DNA from: Paraglomus occultum | Taxonomy: Eukaryota > Glomeromycota > Glomeromycetes > Paraglomerales > Paraglomeraceae | Assembly: GCA_910592205.1 (NCBI GenBank) | Contig: CAJVPJ010000432.1 | Span: forward strand, 1 to 25,342 | Length of the DNA: 25,342 nt | Reading direction: 5' to 3' | Shown here: piece by piece, positions 1 to 11,744 of the stretch | How the letters are laid out: every line of letters begins with the position of its first letter | Numbering within the stretch: the first letter of the stretch is position 1 | Notes under the pieces: generated by a model | Told to the model about the DNA's origin: nothing | What the model saw: the letters and a program-made list of their open reading frames with translations, nothing else | Database searches by the model: none | Position numbers and translations under genes: made by a program

Positions 1-1458
1 ACGCAAGATAGACGTTGTGATATGTGAGACAACGAATGGTACGTTATAGCTGTACACTCGTCAATTATCAGGTCGGCATCTACGTGGGTTGATGCTAATT
101 CGTCATCAGGAAAAAACGGCTACTGGGAATAAATGACGATAATAATATGCGAGAAAAAAACAAAACATGATTGGTGCTAACGATCGCTCAAGCAATTCAA
201 TTTTTGTATTTATGCGTTGCAAGGTAACAGTCGAGCAGAGATTATGTCATGGTTCGGGATTATTGAAAGATGCACACAAGTCTGCCATATAAGCAGTCAA
301 ATATGTTTCACAACTAAATAGTGACATGCCTTTCATCCGATGCCGGCCTTTCATGTGTATTATTTTATTCACATGTAAAAGCTCGAGACTTTGATGATGC
401 TCTACTGAAGTGTGGGGACAGCTGCAGCACTTTGTTCTTCCTCTTCTAAATAATTGTGAAAATTACAAGTATTTAGCAATATGTCAAATTGTCATTTAAA
501 AAACGGTGAGCGAAGCAAAGGTAAATATTACTGTCAGCAATTAATACTTCCATCAATAATTTCCATCCGTGTAGCAGCGGAAAATTTCAGATAAGTATGA
601 GTTATGCCTATGGCCAATAACCTTCTCGAACGCTACTATTACAGCCGGATTATTCAAGGTCGCGGTAAAGTGGTGGATAAATACTCTATTTTATTTATTT
701 GGGACTATTAGCGGAAATAACGGTAGATTTTAGCCGCTAGTACTAAGGGATCATCAAATTTTTAGTCGATTACAAACAATAATAATGATAAGTTTCAGGA
801 ATTTCTATAAATTATTCCGTCCCAAGCTCACCAAAACGCATTCCATTCACTTGATAGCCACTTTAGCGCATAACTCAAGAGGAGCGAGCCCTCTAATCAA
901 ATAATATAAAAGTATTGTCACCACAGAATGGACGGATTGTCGTAACTGAACTTTGGAACTACGTAGCGCGAGCCGCTTCCGCTCATTGAATAGAGGACGA
1001 GCATTACATGTGCCAACTCATTATGGAATCACATTGACGAAGTAATTTGCAAACCCAAACGTTCTTCGTATGAGGCATCAGGCAACATTATTGTTTGATA
1101 TACTGTCTACGACGTTATATAACGTCTGGTGTTTTATTCTTTTCTGCGGTCGCCACCGCTACGCTGCTACAAGTTGTCAATAACATATTTGACATTAATT
1201 TAATGCCATTCCTTTCAATGCGACCACAAGGAGAAATCTACGCGTTCAAACCTTGTAAGCAAATACTCCAAAGCAGTATATTCTAGTAAGGTTTATACTA
1301 ACAACCGTAACATTTCACAGGACTCTCTCAATCCAGTCTTGCAAATATATAAACTGGGATATCTCAGTCCAACACTATCACAACCACCACAACCACAACC
1401 ACCACCGCCGTCAGCACATGATAATCAGTTTGATAATTGCTGGCAATTAAATTATTAA
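1..1458. other. Intergenic, no convincing gene
   Basis: AT-rich stretch at the left edge, downstream of the minus-strand O-fucosyltransferase-like gene. I see no long open frame with a good start. A patch of higher GC near 830-1000 contains a 22-residue minus-strand frame (918-986) that reads like protein but cannot be joined to further exons in frame. The CAC-rich run at 1381-1410 is listed separately. Confidence 0.5.
1381..1410. repeat. CAACCACCA-rich simple repeat
   Basis: Thirty bases made almost only of CAA, CCA and CAC triplets, just past the 3' end of the O-fucosyltransferase-like gene. It is low-complexity sequence, not part of a recognisable frame. Confidence 0.6.
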
Positions 1459-2829
1459 TTATTTTATTTCATCAAGTAAGAACATTTTATTCAATTGTCT
1501 TGCGTATCTAGTAAACGTACTATGACTGGTTCCAACGAACGCGCCTCCCTTTGCAGACACTATCACATCAACGAATGGAAGAAGGAATTTATACATCTTC
1601 ATGTTATCCCATTTATTTACTATCGAAGTCAAGTCCTCCAGTAACGGATCAAAGTCTGATAGCGTCAGTATACACGGGAAGTTTTTGTATAATAGGTCAT
1701 ACTCTTTCGTCCGCCTTGAATTGGCTATGTCTGTTGCCATGTAGATTACCTTATCGTTTATTGGACCAGAATCGTGCTGACATTTCCTCGATCGCAACGA
1801 GCCTGCTTCATCAAATGTCGAGTTGAGATTGGATAGGTTTCTCACAATAGACTCGACTATTTGCGGAGCACCCCTTTTGAAAGGTCCATCGGATACTCGA
1901 ACGTGAATGCCGATGTACGATTTCGCACCACCCAATGCTGCAATGATCTTGTTGGCAGTGGACATGACCTTTGGGTAGATGAAAACAAAGTGGCGTAATA
2001 TGCGACGACGGAAGTTTTGATGTTCTTCGAGTTCAGTTAGGACACGGGAACCACCAAACAAACTATTAAAGTATATGAGTTTTTGTGGAATTGACTTGAA
2101 GTCTGAGATATCGGCACGTTGTTGATATTTTCCGAGTGGAGTGATGCTCTGGGGATCATCGTACACCATCATGCTATACAAGGTATCGTCTTTGAAGTAT
2201 TTGATATCGTCATCTGTGAGTTTCAGTGATTTTTTTATCCACTCGACCTTAAAGGTTGGTGCCGTAATCATCCGTATGCGTTCTTCTTGTTGGATTGCCG
2301 TCAGGTTATATACTTCTTGCCAATTAAGCATAGTCCAGGTACTACAGTGTGGTGTGCGATGCATCCCTCTTCGCCTTGTGTCTAAATCGTTTGGATCGCA
2401 GTTGTTCTTGTGTAGCCTTACAGATAGGAATGAGTAGAGCTTATCGAACGTCGACCACGCGCTGATATGTCCGAGTACGAGGGGAGGCACGATGAGAGTA
2501 CGATTAGTGAAGTATGCCACAAGAATGGCATTTTCTAATTCAATGCGTTGATTATTGAATTGACTATGTGGTAAGTATGTGATGAATTTTTCATCATTGT
2601 CGCTGCATCCAACATCGCAGGCGTCAAATGTAGGTGGGTTATCGTATACATCGTTGTCTATCCCTGGCTCTTCCGCGGTCGCAGATGGCTCTTCCGTCGT
2701 TATAGATAGATCTTCGTTTGAAGGTTCAATAAAGTAATGAAGCACTGCCGTAAAAAAGACGAATATCAGGATTAAGCTAAATATCGGTCTTAGCAATAAC
2801 CTGTGTAATGCTCTCGAACGAGTTGCCAT
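1459..2829 (-). CDS. O-fucosyltransferase-like type II membrane protein
   Basis: Single-exon gene, 456 residues, likely a GT65/GT68-type glycosyltransferase of the GDP-fucose protein O-fucosyltransferase superfamily (PF10250), acting in the ER or Golgi lumen. Seen: a short basic N-terminus, one hydrophobic segment at about residues 15-33 (signal anchor), an acidic Thr/Glu-rich stalk at 36-65, then a conserved block near 84-116 containing YLPHSQFNNQRIELENA and NRTLIVPP, typical of fungal members. The donor-binding HxR-type motif is at 307-311 (GIHVR), and the C-terminal block FVGTSHSTFTRYARQLN is at 431-447. Potential N-glycosylation sites are at 109, 175, 331 and 336. The ATG at 2829 is the only one that keeps the anchor; the next in-frame Met is at residue 156. 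AATAAA overlaps the stop region. The family assignment is fairly firm; the real acceptor substrate cannot be read from the sequence. Confidence 0.8.
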   Translation of the reverse strand: MATRSRALHRLLLRPIFSLILIFVFFTAVLHYFIEPSNEDLSITTEEPSATAEEPGIDNDVYDNPPTFDACDVGCSDNDEKFITYLPHSQFNNQRIELENAILVAYFTNRTLIVPPLVLGHISAWSTFDKLYSFLSVRLHKNNCDPNDLDTRRRGMHRTPHCSTWTMLNWQEVYNLTAIQQEERIRMITAPTFKVEWIKKSLKLTDDDIKYFKDDTLYSMMVYDDPQSITPLGKYQQRADISDFKSIPQKLIYFNSLFGGSRVLTELEEHQNFRRRILRHFVFIYPKVMSTANKIIAALGGAKSYIGIHVRVSDGPFKRGAPQIVESIVRNLSNLNSTFDEAGSLRSRKCQHDSGPINDKVIYMATDIANSRRTKEYDLLYKNFPCILTLSDFDPLLEDLTSIVNKWDNMKMYKFLLPFVDVIVSAKGGAFVGTSHSTFTRYARQLNKMFLLDEIK

Positions 2830-3809
2830 GAGATTGTCGCGGAATATTTATAAGTATTTCGGAAAAGTTCTATACAAATGGTAGGGAGAGTTGTTGTATG
2901 TGTGCGGATTATGCTCTTGTTATTTTAGTTATTATTCACAATACGCCTATAGCGGTGTAATGGCAAGACGGTAAATTGGAAGGAGTGAATGAGTCCTGGT
3001 GGACCAGGTTTAAAAACTTATGACATGAAGATGATGATGCTGTGAGTTTTTTCTGTCACTGCATTCACAGAACCATGGTTGGAATGAGAATGTACAATTT
3101 GCACGCTTTAAGACTCATTTTTAAAGGAATGATGTCACACATAACACAATGACTTTGATGGAATTAATATTAATTACAGCCCATCCCATTGATCAAACGC
3201 CCTGTAGATATGCAACAGTTTAAGTTATAAGGAAACCGTTGCATCGTTGATCTTACCCCTTCTCGAGGCCAACTATTATATATATGGTAACAAGCCTTTT
3301 AGTGCATGTGTGGGAAACTCTTATTGTCGTTTATCTCGTCAACTTAATCGTGTTCGCTTCACTTTGATTCGTTGGCATAGAATTCAAAATTCTGCATATC
3401 ATATTATCCTAACGTGTAACATCCGAACCAAGACACACGTTACGCATATCCAAAAAAGATTGTTCGATTGTCCGGTTATTGGTACAGCTTGCGGACACAC
3501 AGAAATATTTTAACCTGTAATATGCTCGAAATGCAATGTGAGTATTGGCAGCCCATCAAAATAAATGCGATAAACGGGGTCTTTTTGTCTTGCCATGATA
3601 AGGTTCTTCCCCCCAAATTTGTGCATTTTTCTGTCTATTGAGGCGTTATTCTGTGTCACGAACCAATGAATAGCACATTATAAAAGCGAATACGTTTTGA
3701 TTAAAGACAGGGAACATAATATATTTGGTAATAATATACAGAAAAAGAGAAACAATATTATGTACACTCCACAATAAAAAACCCTTTTACGGTGGCAAAT
3801 AAAGAAATA
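2830..3809. other. Intergenic between two minus-strand genes
   Basis: It should hold the promoter of the O-fucosyltransferase-like gene and the 3' end of the F-box gene. A TATTTATA stretch (TATAAATA on the minus strand) lies at 2845-2852, but it is only about 16 bases from the start codon, too close for a normal TATA box unless the leader is very short. An 88-codon plus-strand frame at 3247-3513 starts at TTG, has no family signature, and I do not call it. Confidence 0.5.
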
Positions 3810-4844
3810 TTACATAGTTCGCGTTTTTGATGATAATCTGACCACTTTGATATTATCTATTGCCTTCTTGTATCCATCCCAAGTAACATCGACCGCATTC
3901 TCGATATTCAAATACTTTAACCTCCCATTACAATGTTTGACTATCTGATCGATATGCTCATCGCTCAGCTTACACCACTCTAAATTCAAATGTTCTAATG
4001 AAGCAGTACAATTTTCAAAGAATCCCCTCAACGCTTCAGGAGAAAATTCCCAGTTTATCCTTATTTCCAACCTCTGCAATGTAGAAGGAACCGCCTTCCC
4101 AAACAAAGGCATCAAATCGTCCACTTCGGTATACACATTGGATATGCAAATCCCACCATTGATTTCCAATTGCTCCAATTGAGGCCATGATCCAAGATGT
4201 GATAGTAGATTGTAAATGGATTCGTGACGAACAAACACGCTCAATTTATGAAGATTGGGGCAGAACGTTGCAAGTAAATCGAAGAAATTGGTGAGCATAA
4301 GGTCACCAGAAATAAGACCGGAGAAGATTATGGTGTGGATAGCACCGTTGGATTGAGATAAAAGAGATTGTAGCATAGAGGAAGGAACCAACATGCGAGT
4401 CAACTCTAAATTTTTCAATTTATAAAAGGCACCGGCACATTCGTTAATGTTCAATGTTTCGGGCAGGTTTGCACACCCGTCAAACACCAAGGATGATAGA
4501 TTGCCGCATTTCGAGAGAGCATCTAGTATAGGATATCCTTGGAAATCAACATTAACCATCCTGACAGACAACAAACTCTTGGCGCAGCCCTGCAGTGCAG
4601 TAAACACCTGTGCAAGAGCACGGACGTCACATTGACCGATATTAAGCGAAAACGAACGCAATTTCTTTTGAGCTCTAATCAACTGCGACAATGGCTGCAA
4701 CCATCTGTTAATGTCATCTTCTTCGTCGAATCCATCGAATCCCACATCCAGTTCCTCGATATTTCTGGCAACTTTTGCAGCCGACACCAACACGTCCGGA
4801 AGGAATTTACCGTTGAGTTTGAGTGTCCGCAGATTTCTGAACGA

Positions 4845-4879
<35 letters not shown>

Positions 4880-5441
4880 CATCATCATCATTATTAGTGT
4901 TCGATAGTGCGAAAATGTCCAACCCTCGCAACATCCATAATTGACCGTCCCACTTTTCAAGAGCACCCAGTCCTCCGAGCGACAATTCCGTGTTGAGAAT
5001 GACCGGCGATCGAGTCATGAATTGCCGACTCAATGTCTTTACAATGTATCGATAACTCATTGGAGTCCAATTGTCATTCGCAATCAGGTTTACTGCCTCC
5101 ATTATAGCAGTCACAGAGAATGTACGAAGGAATGCAAAGTAATCAAAGCTAGGCGCATTGTTCTTGTTGGATTGTAGGTGGTCGTTGCATGTAATGAGGG
5201 TATAAAAGGTTTGTTGTTCATCGTTCGGTAGAAAAGATATGTATGACTTGATGAGACGTTTTCTTGAGGTTGCATTAATTGCGAGCCCGAACGGGTCTTT
5301 CCAGAGGAGGGAGATTAGAGAATGACACCAGTGACGGTTTACCAAGACTGAAGAGTGAAGAGTAGATGCGTGTGTCTCTTGGTCCAAACTGATGAAATCG
5401 AATATTCTATGAAGGCATAAATCGGGAAGAGTAGTTGCCAT
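3810..5441 (-). CDS. F-box / leucine-rich-repeat protein
   Basis: Intronless gene of 543 residues. Seen: an F-box-like N-terminus at about 3-48 (LPDLCLHRIFDFISLD, then SSVLVNRHWCHSLISLLWKDP), and repeated LRR-type segments from about 200 to 530 such as NLRTLKLNG, LKNLELTRM, LQRLEIRINWEF, LEHLNLEWCKLSDEHI and LKYLNIENAVDV. Known of the family: F-box proteins bind Skp1 in SCF ubiquitin ligases, and the LRR domain selects the substrate. Large expanded F-box/LRR sets of this style are common in Mucoromycota. Between F-box and LRRs sits an Asp/Asn run at 185-199 encoded by a GAT/AAT microsatellite, probably a variable linker. The ATG at 5441 begins the F-box directly. A TATA-like tract lies 24-36 bases upstream. 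The substrate is unknown. Confidence 0.8.
4846..4896. repeat. ATT/ATC trinucleotide microsatellite inside a gene
   Basis: About eleven ATT-phase triplets followed by four ATC triplets and more ATT. On the coding minus strand these are AAT (Asn) and GAT (Asp) codons of the F-box/LRR gene. The in-frame length keeps the gene open; long plus-strand frames here are by-products. Confidence 0.9.
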
Positions 5442-5464
5442 GCTATTAGAAATAAGAGAATTAA

Positions 5465-5476
5465 TATATATATATT
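5465..5476 (-). promoter_or_regulatory. TATA-like tract upstream of the F-box gene
   Basis: An alternating TA run (TATATATATATA) 24-36 bases upstream of the F-box/LRR start codon on the minus strand. Position and sequence suit a core promoter with a short leader, but alternating TA is also common by chance in this AT-rich DNA. Confidence 0.3.
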
Positions 5477-6059
5477 ATTGGTGTACAGTAGTAATAATTG
5501 GTTAGATGCGATAAATGTTCTGTGTATAAAAAAATTTTCCCCCCGGCTTCGTTGGACGGAAACTTTTTTTTGAAACGTCGAGCTTTTTGGAACAGTGACT
5601 AGTTAAATATTAAAATTTGCATGCGGGCTGGCTTACACCAAATAATTTATCTACAGGTGATAATCATCAAGTTTTTAATCAATGATAAGATAGGCGATCA
5701 TGGGCCACGGGATCAATCACAAGCGCACAGTGGGCGTGATAACAGATTTTCAACTTTGATAAGGAACATCCGTTTTTGACAAGTAAAAATAGATGTTTGC
5801 AAAAAAAAAAAGCGGAGTATGCCGTTGATGGCAGGAATTTCCGAATTTACATGAGACGATAAGACCCATACAAGTCACATGTACTATCTTGTTTGCTACA
5901 AACTTTTTTGGTTTCCAATCATTCGGTTTGTTCTTCTTCAGCTCTTATTGACATGGCGATAATGATATCTGATATGACGAAATTAGCTATATATCGATGA
6001 GATTAACTATGTTTGGAAAAATCTATTATAAAGATGTGTGTGACCAATCTCCTGGCACA

Positions 6060-6103
6060 CACGCACAACGCACGCACAACGCACGCACAAAGCACGCACA
6101 ACG
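6060..6103. repeat. 11-base minisatellite, four copies
   Basis: Four head-to-tail copies of CACGCACAACG (third copy with AAAG for AACG), followed by a CA-rich tail. It is a local tandem repeat with no coding frame. Confidence 0.85.
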
Positions 6104-8596
6104 CACAACACACACATATATTAAATCTGTATACTTTATCATTGTCCCAATTTAAACATAATCATATAGTCAAACTATCTTAATCTGGGGGTTTACAGGG
6201 TTTCTAATTATTTTGCAACTTTCCATTATTCTGAGCTCTTATTAGCAGGTAGTGTAACCAGAAGCAGTTGAATGTTTATTTCAACATTAGCCATTATAGT
6301 ATTCTTATTCTCACCCTGATTGCCTCATGAACTTTTTTCCACGCCTGGGTTTTTAGCATTTGCGGGATCACCCCTATTTCATTGCACTTTGACGTGCGAG
6401 ACCCTCTTTTTTTGTCATAGCATTCAAGCCGACTTGTTACGGATGAAGCAAACGAAGAAGCTTTTTTTTTGATTACTCCACGTCTCTCCTTTATTAACAA
6501 TTTGGGGACCCACACATGCACACCCAGTACGATTTCTGTACGTAATGAAAGCAGAAGTAGATGAAATAACCCAATTTTAAGAGGAACGGAAATTAGGAAT
6601 TATTTCGCTAACACAAAGATATTTGTTTGTCTCTGGACATAAATCCTCTGTTCGGGTTTTAATATCAAAAAAAGACTTGCTAATGTAAAGTATTAGCGCA
6701 TAAAAGTGAAAAAAGCAGGAATGGCATTCTTATTGACGAAAACATTCTATTTTTTGCTACTGAATGACTTATTGTATTACCATTTTTGACAAAATGCTAT
6801 TACTATGAACATAATGCTTTTAAACATGCGTTTGTAGAGACGGGATACAAATTGACTCACGTGAAAGGGTTCAAAAAGTTTTGACACCGAGTGCAAATAA
6901 TCATATGAAAGCTTGAGTTACACTCAAACGACCCGTGATGATAATTTACTATATCCGAGTGTGCTGAAAAACAGTAAAGGGTTGGACTAAAATTCGTAAA
7001 AAGTTAGTCATTGCTGAAAGGACTAAAGCGCTATTCAATGTACTATTTACTGCTGGATTGATCAAGCTCGACGTTCTGGACATTGTTAAAATTTTATAAG
7101 TAATGATCCCACGTCAGCATTGAGAGTATTTCTATCTCAACTGAAAGTATTGCAATTATGAACTTTCCGTCAAGAAAATGTGAGGTTTCAGTTATGGTTT
7201 TTCAAAACATTATCACTGGGAATGGGACACGATTAATGTTTCGCTTTTTGCTAAATAATCGATAAGAGAAGCACAATAAAATTTGACTCGGTAAAAATGT
7301 ATGTTTTGCCAGTAGACGGTATTATAGCAAGTATCGTGATAGAGAAGGACGAGTAATTATTATGTAGACAATGTTGTGACACGCGAGTTCAAAAACCTGG
7401 TGTGGAAAATGGTTTGAGAGAATTTAAGAACTTATTCGTGCTATCAATTTAATAGCTGATAACATATTGCAAGAAGAGTACTTTTGGAGTTGGCGTAAAA
7501 AGGCTGATAGAGATTAATTTGAAGGAATGAAATCGTTATTATGTAAACACAGTCCTATGTCTTGTGTCAAAACTTTTGAATCTTCACGTATGTACATTTT
7601 GCCCATAGATATAGATCGATCAATGCTTCCATTGTATTTTTAGTAAAGAAACAAAGTCGAAAAGTCATGTGATCGAGTTTTGTTGGCGTTATATTCATAA
7701 TAGAACGTGTTAAGTTCTCTTATGATTAATCGCGTATTTCGGAAGAAAATGTAGTTTTGCATTCTATTTCAAAAACTTTTTTCGTGTACTGTACTCTGCT
7801 GATGCGATACAATATATTCTTCTCGAGTATGTTTTCGATTCGATTTCTAATAAATTCTTGTCTACTCGGCTGTGTCCCCGGTATAAAGAGATTCTGGTAT
7901 ATTAATATTAATATACTAATACAGTACATTTCCGGTATAATATAACTGTAATTACGTAATAGTAAGCATACTTACATAATAATTCTAGCTAGCACAATCA
8001 CGTGTGACTTGACAATAAAATATAACGAAGTGGTCGTTATGTTAATATTCAGGTTTTCGTTTTATCTTCGTGAGAAATTTCTATATAATTTTCCGTAACA
8101 CTTTGCTATTACTGCAAATTTGAATATGACTGGAAGCAACGTTGAGACGCTTGTTCAAACAAAATCTTTATTGTATGCAAATTTACGCATCGAATGTCAA
8201 AAGTAGCTCTTTAGTTTGAAAATTTCCTTAAGCAGAGCAATGACATTGGTTAAAGTACATCAGCATAAATTATAGTCACGATTTACCCAAAAACGAGAAG
8301 ATCAAACGAAGTTACAGTATTATTTAATCTGACGATGTATAAGTTCGTTAAGCAAATAACCGGGTTTTCTAATTAATTTCATTATCCAGGAAATTTCATT
8401 AGACAAGGATCTAGAACATGGGAAAATCTTTGCTATAGTCACATTCTGTTATATCTAGGTTTATTTTTATTGTATTGCAATATTATATTTACAAGTCGTA
8501 TAAGCTCTGCTTATTACTGAATCAATTACAGTTGTAATAAAATAAATAGACTTGAGCGATACCATATTCTAAAACAAGCATCAAGTTTGTTACGCA

Positions 8597-10325
8597 TCAT
8601 TCACTGTCCGTCTGTTCGCTGCCGTCGTTTTCGTCTGTCAAAGGCCCTGATAACTTTCTCTGAGCATCCTTATTACTAAAGCAAAAATACGTAACTGTCA
8701 GACCAATAACCATGAAAATAGCGGAAGTAGTGATAAGTGGTCCAAGAAACTCGTTTGCATTGTTTGGATCCTTTCCGCCAACATCACGAAGTTTGCTAAA
8801 TCCAATTTGCGATATCACAGCACCCAGTTTACCGGCTGCTGCGCTTATACCATATGCTGTAGCGCGAATCTTTGTTGGAAACAACTCGGCGGATATGATA
8901 AATGTAATACTGTTGGGTCCAAAGTTTTGGAAAAACTAATTGAAAAGAAAAGAGATAATTAAGTTATATAATAATAAAATTCTAACATCATGCTCAACTT
9001 TGTTATGCCCATAATTACCTGAATCAAAATAAACATGACGATAAACGCGGCTCTATTGTTCACAATATTCTTATATGTCAGACCGAAAGTAAGCAATAAA
9101 ATTGTGGACGCAGCAAATCCGATATACATAATCCTTATCCTGCCTACTCTTCTATAATCTATAAGTGCTATGGTCATCAAATATCCAGGAATAGTGCCCA
9201 TCAAGGTAATAATAACATTACCAATGCTGGCGTTCAACAGTCGGGTATAAGCGCTGTCGTTCGTTTTACTGACGTCAAATCCAATTTCGTTGAAAATTGC
9301 CGCGTTGTTCAGTCCAATGCCATAAAAGGAGATGTCGATGCAAAACCATGTAACACACGTCCCAATTAAATATTTTAAATATTCTCTATTTTGACTGAAA
9401 AAGCTGCGAAACTCGGTCAAGACTGTCTCTCGTGTGTTTGTGTCCTCTATTTGATCTATATCGAGGGCAGCCTGTCCAGAGTTTCCGCTGACATCTATCT
9501 CATAAACGGGCGTTTCGGGAATAGTGAGACGAAAGAAGAGTGCAAATAAAGCTGGAATGGCTCCAAAACCAAGAACAAGACGCCATACGGAATCTAAGTT
9601 ATCCTCATTTGCCTCGATAGAAGAACGGTATGCACCGAGCATGACAATAGAGACCACAGCCGCAAGAAGAATTCCCAGGCCCTGTTGGGCAAAGACTCCT
9701 GCCATCCATCTTCCTCTCTTTCTTGCTGGGAGAAACTCGGCCGTGATAACTAGTGGAATAATACTAATGGTTTAGGAAAACACCAAATAATTAATGGTCA
9801 TGTGAGGAAAATTTACCTGCACTGAGTGGATAATTGCCGCCGGCCCCAATACCAAGAATAAGTCGATAAAAAATCAGACTACCGATAATTGACACTTTTG
9901 GACTATTACCGACTAACGTCGAACTTATTGTTGCTCCTATAGTGAGCATTAGTTCCACACCATACATCTATTTCCCAGAAATTTAGTTGGAATTAAGTAT
10001 TTCGACATTATATTTTTAAAAACAAAAAAGAAAAGTCCGTCCTTTTTCCCCCTAATTCGGGACGGGCGAAAATCTATACCTTGCGCCGACCATAATGATC
10101 CGCTAAATACCCGAAAAGTATCTGACCGACGATTGCGCCGACCTGCCCGCTAATTTTCAAACACAAATCTGTGTTTACAGGAAGTTCCTTTTGTTCTTTG
10201 TAATATACGTATCCGAGCATCAGGCTCACGAGATTAATTGCAAATAAATCGTATGCTGCCGTGAGGAAACCTGCTCCCGTAACCAAGCATAGCCGAACGA
10301 AAAACCCATTACTATTCTGGTCCAT
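8597..10325 (-). CDS. Pho84-type phosphate transporter, minus-strand paralog
   Basis: MFS phosphate:H+ symporter family member of the plasma membrane, 488 residues in four exons: 10325-10080, 9967-9817, 9749-9019 and 8935-8597. The three introns (112, 67, 83 bases) are all GT-AG. Phases 0, 1, 0 match those of the divergent paralog. Seen: TM1 GAGFLTAAYDLFAINL, the MFS loop motif ADHYGRRK, TM4 GIGAGGNYPLSA, the central-loop start FGAIPALFALFFRLTIPETP, TM7 WFCIDISFYGIGLNN, and TM10-11 FGPNSITFI and AAGKLGAVISQ. The signature GGDYPLS reads GGNYPLS here (Asn at residue 127). The Asp of TM7 and the Lys of TM11, both linked to phosphate binding in yeast Pho84, are kept. The ATG at 10325 gives only about 10 residues before TM1, shorter than the paralog; an upstream exon is possible but not visible. 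It could be a low-affinity, altered or sensor-like transporter. Confidence 0.85.
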
Positions 10326-11235
10326 CAATTCTAACGCACTTGCTCGAGAAGTATCTATAGCGATGGAGGGTTATAGCTATGAGGCTTGTAAAGGGTTTTC
10401 CACCGATAAATTGGGATGTGAGTGTAACAGTGATTTTCCTTTTGTTTTGTTGGCAGGTGCTTTCTTATAGCATCATTTTATAAGCAATGCGCATGAAAAC
10501 GGGGTGGTGTATCTATTGGACCACTACAAAATTTCTGTAATCAAAACATGTGTTAAACTTATTATTAATGCAAATTAGGATCACTGCATACAAAGTTCTA
10601 AATTGTCATTGTTATGTCGGTGTTTAATGTATTTCCTAGTAGGATGGAGATAGACAAAGTTCAATCATTTACCGCTTTGGTGAGATATTTCTGTTTCAAC
10701 GCGATATAATCGTCATGGCGTGTCATATAGTCCAGCCACAAGAATAACAATGAGAGAACAAACGCCTAAAGAAAAGATTCTGTATTCATCGATAGTCATA
10801 GCACACTAACATGGGGATTTCTTAAACTAGAATCGACTCTGTGTTACATGAGGTTACTCTAACCAATAAAATGATCATCCCGAAGCATGTTTCACTCTTC
10901 GCTCCGTTGAATTGCAATAGGGATAGTAGTACACATGTACGTTCGATAAGCACCCATGACCGACTTGTTTATTAACCTGTTTACACAATACCTTGAATTA
11001 ACTTCCAAACTAGATTTCTTGCAGAATTTCATTTAATTACGTTTGCGTTACTAAACTTCAGCTGACGTTATATGAACGGAGACAGCGTGTCTCAAGTCCG
11101 GTTGATTGTCAACCAAAAATTTTGTTATTATTGGCTAGAAAACTGGTTAAAACACTCACCTTGCTTTAGATTCAAGGCAAACTTAAGCATTATGCGTAAA
11201 TTTTGTTTAAACCGGATATACTAGTTTGTTCTCTT

Positions 11236-11267
11236 TATATATATATATATATCTCTCTCTCTTTTTT
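11236..11267. repeat. TA/CT microsatellite
   Basis: An alternating TA run passes into CTCTCTCT and a short T run. It is simple-sequence DNA in the transporter intergenic region. Confidence 0.7.
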
Positions 11268-11744
11268 TCGTGGTTACCAGATAGACCGGTGTAATACATC
11301 AACCGGGTTAACGTGCGTGTGATACCAGTTATGCAGGACAATGTTGCACAGTAACACATTAATATTGCAAAATATTTTACTTGTAAAATTGAATGACAAT
11401 CATTTGTTATATGATTATCTACAAATTGTGTTTATTGACCGTCATAAATTGTGACCAGATCAACACGCACAGTTGACTCATCTTCATCAGCATCGGATTA
11501 TTCGTTTTATTTAATGAAAAAGACGTCAGGGTAAGTAATTATGAGAAAGCGCAAGCCGTTCAGCAGTTTGCGGTTGTTCGCATGTCGCCAGATTTGCAAT
11601 GCCTCTGCCTCCCAGAATTTTAACTAGAATGTTCAAGTAAAAAGTTGGATTTAATACCGTTCGACAGTTTTTTCAATCGCTAAAGCTGATTCTTTGTTAG
11701 TCTTCAACTAAACACACAATAGACCACGGGCTTTCTGCAACTGA

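Larger units (their letters stand above)
5442..8596. other. Long intergenic region, no convincing gene
   Basis: About 3.15 kb between the F-box start and the end of the minus-strand phosphate transporter. It contains an 11-base minisatellite at 6060-6103. A 43-codon plus-strand frame at 6968-7096 reads like protein but has no start and cannot be extended. A 75-codon minus-strand frame at 6294-6521 starts at GTG and matches nothing I know. A minus-strand AATAAA (8460-8465) lies about 130 bases past the transporter stop. The rest looks like ordinary AT-rich spacer. Confidence 0.5.

Noticed and set aside
918-986. Minus-strand 22-codon frame beginning MSGSGSRYVVPKFSYDNP
   Set aside because: It reads like the first exon of a small protein, but no downstream exon could be joined in phase; protein-like exons near 630-700 remain unconnected.
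4539-4944. Two plus-strand frames rich in Ile or Leu opposite the F-box gene
   Set aside because: They are by-products of the ATT/ATC repeat on the antisense strand of a clear gene.
6294-6521. Minus-strand 75-codon frame
   Set aside because: It starts at GTG, is basic and low in complexity, and has no domain.
6968-7096. Plus-strand 43-codon frame containing KKLVIAERTKALFNVLF
   Set aside because: There is no start codon, no splice partners and no recognised family; compatible with chance or an old gene remnant.
7999-8004. CACGTG, a Pho4-type core site
   Set aside because: It lies downstream of the minus-strand transporter, not in the promoter region, so a regulatory link is not supported.
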